The notes below the pieces were generated by a model, which saw only the letters and a program-made list of their open reading frames with translations, did not search any database and was not told where the DNA came from. The translations under genes and the position numbers were made by a program. Of a stretch of DNA of 64,000 nucleotides, positions 59,048 to 64,000 are shown piece after piece; within the stretch, counting starts at the first letter, position 1; every line of letters begins with the position of its first letter. Source of the stretch: an uncultured Muribaculaceae bacterium (GTDB taxonomy: Bacteria > Bacteroidota > Bacteroidia > Bacteroidales > Muribaculaceae); the NCBI GenBank assembly GCA_910579995.1, contig CAJTWH010000015.1, positions 16,238 through 80,237 of the forward strand, read 5' to 3'.

Positions 59048-60295
59048 ATGCTGACAGTAAACCGCCACACCTTGGCCAACGGTCTGCGTATCGTGCACTC
59101 GCCCGATACCACCACGGCCATGGTGGGCGTAAATATTTTATATAACGTCGGGGCGCGCGATGAGCGCCGTAATCTCACCGGCATGGCTCATTTATTTGAG
59201 CACCTCATGTTCGGCGGATCGGAAAACATACCTGATTTCGACGCCGAACTCGAATTCGCCGGCGGCAGCAGCAATGCTTGGACAAGCAATGACCTCACGA
59301 ATTTCTACCTCAGCATACCCGCTCAGAACGTAGAGACGGCCTTTCACCTTGAGAGCGACCGCATGATGGCATTGTCGTTTGACCCTCACTCTCTCGATGT
59401 GCAGAAAGGCGTCGTGATTGAAGAATTCAAGCAGCAGTGCCTCGACCGTCCTTACGGACGCCTCATGCACACCCTCCGCGAAGCCCTCTACTCGCCTGCC
59501 CACCCGTATTCATGGCCGGTAATCGGCATTGAGCCCGACCATATAGCGCGCGTGAAGATGACCGACGTAAAAGATTGGTTCTACAGTCATTACGCACCCA
59601 ACAACGCGATTTTGGCCGTTACTGGCAACATCGCTTTCGACCGTGTTGTCGAACTTGCGGAGAAATGGTTTGGCACCATCCCGCGCCGCGACATCAAGCC
59701 CCGCATACTCCCATCTCCGGGTTTCCCGACTGATAATGTCTATCGCGAGGTAATCGACAATGTGCCGACAACTATGGTGACCGTAGCCATCCCCATGGCC
59801 GCCTACGGTACCGAAGCATATTTTGCCGCCGACGCCATCACCGATCTTCTTTCAGCCGGCAGAGCGTCGCGTTTCTCATCACATATTGTCCATGACAAAG
59901 GCCGTGGACTCGTCACAAGTGCCGACGCTTCAATTATCGGAAGTGAGCACGAGGGCATACTCCTGATGATGGCCCGGATAACAGGAAACTCAGACTCCGA
60001 CATCAGCCGCGCCCGCGACCTTATGCTCGACGAAGGGCGGCTTCTCGCCCGGCAAGGCGAGATTTCCGACCGCGAGTGGCAACGCTCTCTTAATAATTTT
60101 GAATCGACTTTCCGCTTCGGTAACGTCGGTTACATATCCCGTGCAAGCAACCTCGCCTTGGCCGAATACCATGGCGAAGACCTCAACAGCACCGTCGACG
60201 ACCGGCGCGGCCTCACCACCGACGTTATCGCACGCCATGCCGACGAGCTTTTCAACAGCACTCCTGCTGTCACTGTTGCATATCGCAACGCCTGA
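59048..60295 (+). CDS. M16 family zinc peptidase
   Basis: 415 residues, the single-chain half-length form. Inverted zinc motif HxxEH in MAHLFEHLMFGG, downstream Glu in GVVIEEFKQQ, and the second-domain segment DRVVELAEKWFGTIPRR. No signal peptide, so cytoplasmic as called; a start further upstream is not open. Such proteins often pair with a second inactive M16 half, which is not seen here. Starts one base after the cyclophilin stop. Confidence 0.9.
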   Translation: MLTVNRHTLANGLRIVHSPDTTTAMVGVNILYNVGARDERRNLTGMAHLFEHLMFGGSENIPDFDAELEFAGGSSNAWTSNDLTNFYLSIPAQNVETAFHLESDRMMALSFDPHSLDVQKGVVIEEFKQQCLDRPYGRLMHTLREALYSPAHPYSWPVIGIEPDHIARVKMTDVKDWFYSHYAPNNAILAVTGNIAFDRVVELAEKWFGTIPRRDIKPRILPSPGFPTDNVYREVIDNVPTTMVTVAIPMAAYGTEAYFAADAITDLLSAGRASRFSSHIVHDKGRGLVTSADASIIGSEHEGILLMMARITGNSDSDISRARDLMLDEGRLLARQGEISDREWQRSLNNFESTFRFGNVGYISRASNLALAEYHGEDLNSTVDDRRGLTTDVIARHADELFNSTPAVTVAYRNA

Positions 60296-60332
60296 AACGT
60301 TTTTCTCCGCTCCTCTACCTGTTTGAATTCGT

Positions 60333-60452
60333 TAACCTTAAAGCGCTTTCAGCGCAGTTTATGTAGCTTATAAAGTTTAGTTTTACAAATGTTTACCTAA
60401 ACTTTTTAAACCTATTTAAACACAGAATAAACATGTTCCGCTTGCGGAACTT
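60333..60452 (+). repeat. Intercistronic hairpin repeat, copy C (reverse of A and B)
   Basis: Reads in transcription sense: TTAAAGCGCTTTCAGCGC (hairpin 60343-60355), an AAAGTTTA/TAAACTTT stem, and the hairpin GTTCCGCTTGCGGAAC (60435-60450). Reverse complement aligns with copies A and B. Lies between the M16 gene and the GH31 gene, both plus strand, so its orientation relative to transcription equals that of the other copies. Confidence 0.85.
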
Positions 60453-60487
60453 AATTAATATAATCTTACTAATCTCTTTCTTTTGCT

Positions 60488-62686
60488 ATGAAAATCAAAT
60501 TCTTAGCCGGCATGTTTGCTTTAGCCGGCTTCGGCATGACAGTCTATGCCGACAATCCGGTTGCCAATCGCGGCGCTGTTGTCGAGGCAGGCAATGCCCG
60601 CTTCACAATGCTCACTCCGCGCATGGTTCGTATCGAATACAGCGACAAAGGCGTGTTCGAAGATCAGGCAACCTTCACCGTCATCAACCGCGAGCTACCC
60701 GTGCCGACATTCTCGGTTGCCGACAAAGATGGTGCAATCACCATTTCCGGCGACAGTCTCACACTCCGCTATGTCAAAGGCTCTGATCCCCGCAAGGGCG
60801 CAGAAGCGCTCACAGTGACGCTCGCCGACGGTACTCAATGGTACTATGGGAAACCCGACCCGCAGAACCTCAAAGGCACTACCCGAACACTCGACGGCTA
60901 CGACGGCGGCAAAGCACCCCTGCCACTTGACAACGGTATTCTGTCTCGCTCGGGATGGGCGGTACTTGATGATTCGCCCTCAACCGTGCGCTCCGACGGC
61001 AGCCGCTCGCTTGCTTTCGGCGAAAAAGTCGACGGCACTCCTTGGGTAAGCCCGAGAGCCGACGCCGACGCGCTCGACATCTACCTCCTCGCCTACGGAC
61101 ACGACTATACCACAGCCCTGCGCGACTACACACGCATTGCCGGCAAAATGCCCATGCCGCCGGCCTACGTCCTCGGCTATTGGTATAGTAAATTCGCACC
61201 CTACTCTGCCGATGATTACCGCACAATGATACGCGAGCTCGGTGAGAACGACATCAACATCGACGTGATGATTCTCGACGTAGACTGGCACTGGGACGCC
61301 GGCGAACCCTACAGTACAGGCCGTGGTGCTTGGACCGGTTGGACTTGGAACACCAACCTCATTCCCGACCCTGAAGGGCTCCTGAGCGACATCCATAAAG
61401 AAGGACTCCACCTCGCCCTCAATCTTCATCCTGCCGACGGCGTGGCTTTCGACGAAGACGGATATGGAAATATCTGCACCGACCTCGGACTCGACAGCAC
61501 CACAAAAGCCTCTGTACCTTGGGCTCTGCACGACAAAGACTTCTACCGCTCGTTCTTCAAGCACATCATGCGTGTGCGTGAGAAGCAAGGTGTCGACTTC
61601 TGGTGGATCGACTGGCAGCAGAAACTCACCAACGACAGCGTCGACGGCCTCGGCCAGACTTTCTGGTGCAACCACGTGTACTTCAACGACATGAAGAATA
61701 TGCGTCCCGACCGTCGTCCGCTCATCTACCATCGCTGGGGCGGTCTCGGAAATCACCGCTATCAGATCGGTTTCTCCGGTGACACTTACATCAACTTCGA
61801 GACCCTCGCACAAGAGCCACTCTTCACCGCCACAGCCTCCAACGTATGCTACGGCTATTGGGGACACGACCTCGGCGGCCACCTCCTCGCACCAAACGAC
61901 CCCAACGACCCCGAGCTTCTCATCCGCTGGATGCAATTCGGCGTGTTCACTCCCATTTTCCGCACACATGCCTCAAATCAGGGCAACATTGAGCGCCGTA
62001 TATGGAAATATGCCGAAATGCCCATCATGCGCGACATCGTGAAACTCCGCTATCGACTTCTTCCCTACATCTACGCCGCAGCCCGCAACAGCTACGAGAC
62101 CGGCGTAGGTATCTGCCGACCGATGTACTACGCCTACCCCGAAGCCGATGAGGCATACACAAACCCCGGCCAATATTTCTTCGGCGACGACATCATAGTA
62201 GCTCCCGTCACCAAAGCCGCCGAAGGCAAGACTGTCAGCAAAGACGTATGGCTCCCCGAGGGAACATGGTATTGCCCCGACCTTGGCCGCAGCTTCGAAG
62301 GTGGCCGACACATCAGCGCCGATTTCTCGCTCACTCAGATTCCTTGGTTTGTGCGTCAAGGCGCAGTGATTCCTTGCAATGCCGACGATATCAAACGTGC
62401 CAACAGCTACTATCCGCATATCGTGCTTGATGTGATTGCAGGTGCCGACGGCTCCGCCACTCTCTACGAAGACCCGGGCGACAACGCCGACTATGCCACC
62501 GCATGCAGCACTACCGAAATCAGGCACCACGACGGACGCCTCACCATCGGCGCACGCCAAGGTTCATTCGCCGGCATGCCTGCGACCCGCAGCTACACTG
62601 TCCGCGTCCACGACGGCAAAGGCAAAATCCGCACCATTGACATCCCCGCCAAACCCACCGACCGCCCCTTGGAAATAACCCTCTGA
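60488..62686 (+). CDS. GH31 family alpha-glycosidase
   Basis: 732 residues with a signal peptide (about 1-21). An N-terminal beta-sandwich (FTMLTPRMVRIEYSDKGVFEDQATFTVINR) is followed by the TIM barrel (PPAYVLGYWYSKFAPYS, NIDVMILDVDWHW, and the nucleophile Asp in GVDFWWIDWQQ; later FSGDTYINFETL and WGHDLGGHL), then C-terminal beta domains (YLPEG-type segment DVWLPEGTWYCPDLG). Substrate may be alpha-glucosides, xylosides or another sugar; it cannot be fixed here. Ends before a strong terminator. Confidence 0.9.
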   Translation: MKIKFLAGMFALAGFGMTVYADNPVANRGAVVEAGNARFTMLTPRMVRIEYSDKGVFEDQATFTVINRELPVPTFSVADKDGAITISGDSLTLRYVKGSDPRKGAEALTVTLADGTQWYYGKPDPQNLKGTTRTLDGYDGGKAPLPLDNGILSRSGWAVLDDSPSTVRSDGSRSLAFGEKVDGTPWVSPRADADALDIYLLAYGHDYTTALRDYTRIAGKMPMPPAYVLGYWYSKFAPYSADDYRTMIRELGENDINIDVMILDVDWHWDAGEPYSTGRGAWTGWTWNTNLIPDPEGLLSDIHKEGLHLALNLHPADGVAFDEDGYGNICTDLGLDSTTKASVPWALHDKDFYRSFFKHIMRVREKQGVDFWWIDWQQKLTNDSVDGLGQTFWCNHVYFNDMKNMRPDRRPLIYHRWGGLGNHRYQIGFSGDTYINFETLAQEPLFTATASNVCYGYWGHDLGGHLLAPNDPNDPELLIRWMQFGVFTPIFRTHASNQGNIERRIWKYAEMPIMRDIVKLRYRLLPYIYAAARNSYETGVGICRPMYYAYPEADEAYTNPGQYFFGDDIIVAPVTKAAEGKTVSKDVWLPEGTWYCPDLGRSFEGGRHISADFSLTQIPWFVRQGAVIPCNADDIKRANSYYPHIVLDVIAGADGSATLYEDPGDNADYATACSTTEIRHHDGRLTIGARQGSFAGMPATRSYTVRVHDGKGKIRTIDIPAKPTDRPLEITL

Positions 62687-62698
62687 AACCTCCCATAA

Positions 62699-62744
62699 AA
62701 ACAAATACGCGCGGCAGACCTCAATCTACCGCGCGTATTTGTTT
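62699..62744. terminator. Bidirectional terminator between GH31 and GT4
   Basis: AAACAAATACGCGCGG (62699-62714) pairs perfectly with 62729-62744 around a 14-base loop that can pair further; A- and T-rich flanks serve both converging genes. Confidence 0.85.
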
Positions 62745-62750
62745 AAATAA

Positions 62751-63827
62751 TTATACTTCTCTGACCAAATTCAAATATCGTTTGGCAAAAGCACTATATG
62801 AATATTCACGCTGAAGCCGCAGATTTGCCTCCACTCCCATCCGGTCTCTCAATTTAGGGTCTGCGGCAAGACGGACTATAGCATCCGAAAAAGCCTTTAC
62901 ATCACCGACAGGTAAAATATAGCCTGTAACCCCATCCTCTACCAAACGTGCGTTGTCGCCAACATTCGTAGCAACAACAGGTAAAGATACATTCATCGCT
63001 TCCATAATCGAATTGGATGTTCCCTCGAATAGCGAAGTAGAGAGGTAAATATCAGCTTTCGATATCAAATCCAATACACCTCGTGGATTTATCAGTATCT
63101 CCGTGCGGTCTTCAATTCCGTAATCCTCAACAAGTTGCTTCACCTTATGCTCAAGTTCGCCATGCCCTATTATGGTATATCGGATCGAGCTGTCTGCAGC
63201 CATCGCTTTTGCCATTGTTGCGATAGATGTAGGGTAATCTTTTTGATTTACAAAACGAGCAACCGTAACAACTCTGACAATGTCTTGCCCAAGTCGATGT
63301 TCCGGCTCTCGTGTATTGTAGAAACAATTAGGTATCACTGAGATATTCCTGATACCTTTTTTTTCGAAAACCTTTGCTCCTGAATAACTGTTCGCAATAG
63401 CTCCGGTAGAAAAACGGGAGCCGATCAATTCAAGCACTGTTTTCCATAAGGGAAGTACACTATTTCGCAATCCTTGAAAACAACGCCGCACACCGACTGC
63501 GTGAGCTGCGATCGGCCCCAGTACATCAGCCCTACTCAGATAGCAAAAAAGAAGAGTTATACTTCGCTGACGCAAGATTTCACAAAGCTGACGGTATTGC
63601 TTATATACTCCTCCGGATAAACAAACAATATCTTGCTCCGAGAGATTCGATAACGTTACGTTTTCGGCTTCAAAGCCCTGTGATACATCAGAGAGAATCA
63701 TCGTTACAGAATAATGCTCCGATAATACTCGAGCTAACAGACATGCTTGTTTTTCACCACCACCTTTCTTCAATGAGGGGATAAGAATGGCTATATTTTC
63801 CGACTTTTGGATTGCTTCTGGAGTCAT
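62751..63827 (-). CDS. Glycosyltransferase family 4
   Basis: 358 residues from ATG 63827. The open frame reaches 63890, but that part overlaps the promoter, and 63827 sits just after the -7 box. N-terminal IAILIPSLKKGGGEKQACLLARVL is the GT4 start; the C-terminal half has VTVARFVNQKDYPTSIATMAKAM and STSLFEGTSNSIMEAMNVSLPVVATNVGDNARLVEDG with the E-x7-E region. Monocistronic, AT-rich, probably for a surface glycan. Acceptor unknown. Confidence 0.9.
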   Translation of the reverse strand: MTPEAIQKSENIAILIPSLKKGGGEKQACLLARVLSEHYSVTMILSDVSQGFEAENVTLSNLSEQDIVCLSGGVYKQYRQLCEILRQRSITLLFCYLSRADVLGPIAAHAVGVRRCFQGLRNSVLPLWKTVLELIGSRFSTGAIANSYSGAKVFEKKGIRNISVIPNCFYNTREPEHRLGQDIVRVVTVARFVNQKDYPTSIATMAKAMAADSSIRYTIIGHGELEHKVKQLVEDYGIEDRTEILINPRGVLDLISKADIYLSTSLFEGTSNSIMEAMNVSLPVVATNVGDNARLVEDGVTGYILPVGDVKAFSDAIVRLAADPKLRDRMGVEANLRLQREYSYSAFAKRYLNLVREV

Positions 63828-63845
63828 ACTTATAAATTTATCCGA

Positions 63846-63875
63846 CAAAGTTACAAATTTACATTCTATTACAAA
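63846..63875 (-). promoter_or_regulatory. Promoter of the terminal GT4 gene
   Basis: Minus-strand TTTG (63875-63872) and TAACTTTG (63853-63846), 18 bases apart. The ATG at 63827 is 18 bases from the box, so the leader is short. Confidence 0.7.
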
Positions 63876-63967
63876 AAAATAACTTAACAATCATGCAGGA
63901 TTAGAGACTTGGTGTCTTGACAAATACTTATTATTCGTATACGCTTTCTGAAATATTATGGTTTTCA

Positions 63968-64000
63968 TTGCTCTTAACCTGCACATTTTTTCGTAACTTT
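63968..64000 (+). promoter_or_regulatory. Possible promoter cut by the window edge
   Basis: TTG at 63968-63970 and TAACTTT at 63994-64000 resemble a Bacteroidetes promoter reading out of the window. The last base of the box is missing, and no gene can be seen after it. Confidence 0.4.

Noticed and set aside
60980..61969. 329-residue minus-strand frame opposite GH31
   Set aside because: Val/Glu-rich shadow of the GH31 gene, which has its nucleophile and signal peptide intact.
1..64000. CRISPR arrays or insertion sequences
   Set aside because: No regularly spaced direct repeats with unique spacers and no transposase were seen.

Overview
The window looks like a chromosome segment from a Bacteroidales bacterium. 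I suggest the Muribaculaceae or a close relative, but the family is an inference from gene style, not from a marker gene. Evidence for the order: the Bacteroidetes promoter element TAnnTTTG recurs upstream of genes (about 3592, 9844, 15037, 39461 reverse, 39578, 47506 reverse, 49953, 57745, 63846 reverse), usually with a TTG-type box about 20 bases further out. DUF4290, FloA, an UpxY-like antiterminator, TonB-dependent barrels and many secreted glycoside hydrolases support this.

Layout. 1-3384: a TolC/MacA/MacB efflux operon, entered at the end of tolC. 3605-6811: sodium:alanine symporter, lgt and a very GC-rich secreted TPR protein. 6819-9789: a membrane-anchored winged-helix regulator, an array of TGTCAG half-sites at helical-turn spacing, and an outer-membrane TonB-type barrel; this looks like a self-contained regulatory unit. 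9882-14944: an orphan glycyl-radical activase, then a block of poorly known proteins. 15058-18033: polyprenyl diphosphate synthase, TatD nuclease and PurT, closed by a strong terminator.

The centre (39492 down to 18127, minus strand) is a capsule/exopolysaccharide operon of about 21 kb. Its first gene is an unusual long fusion: a helical, possibly recombinase-derived N-terminal region followed by a NusG/UpxY antitermination module. Then come a flippase, a MenD-like TPP enzyme with an SDR partner, two pyruvyl transferase family proteins, seven or more glycosyltransferases, an EpsG-type polymerase, acyltransferases, a deacetylase, and a PglC/PglD/PglE-like initiation module at the far end. The core is visibly AT-rich compared with its flanks, suggesting cassette exchange. 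Two acyltransferase genes in it are broken: a serine acetyltransferase-like gene at 23938-24317 and an acyltransferase-3 gene at 33258-33606. A rod-shaped structured RNA resembling 6S RNA lies divergently beside the operon at about 39592-39805.

40565-49843 carries secreted GH43-like, GH78-like and GH105-DUF2264 enzymes, suited to rhamnose-, uronate- and arabinose/galactose-containing plant glycans. They flank a housekeeping block (dnaB, an OmpA protein, rimM, DUF4290). 49976-63827 holds tRNA-His, a glycosyltransferase, peptidase U32, a PHP phosphatase, CstA, FloA, a TPR/PD40 protein, a cyclophilin, an M16 peptidase, GH31 and a final glycosyltransferase.

Three copies of an intercistronic repeat of roughly 115 bases (41555, 56061, 60333) share two hairpins with compensatory base changes. 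All have the same orientation relative to transcription, which points to an RNA-level element.
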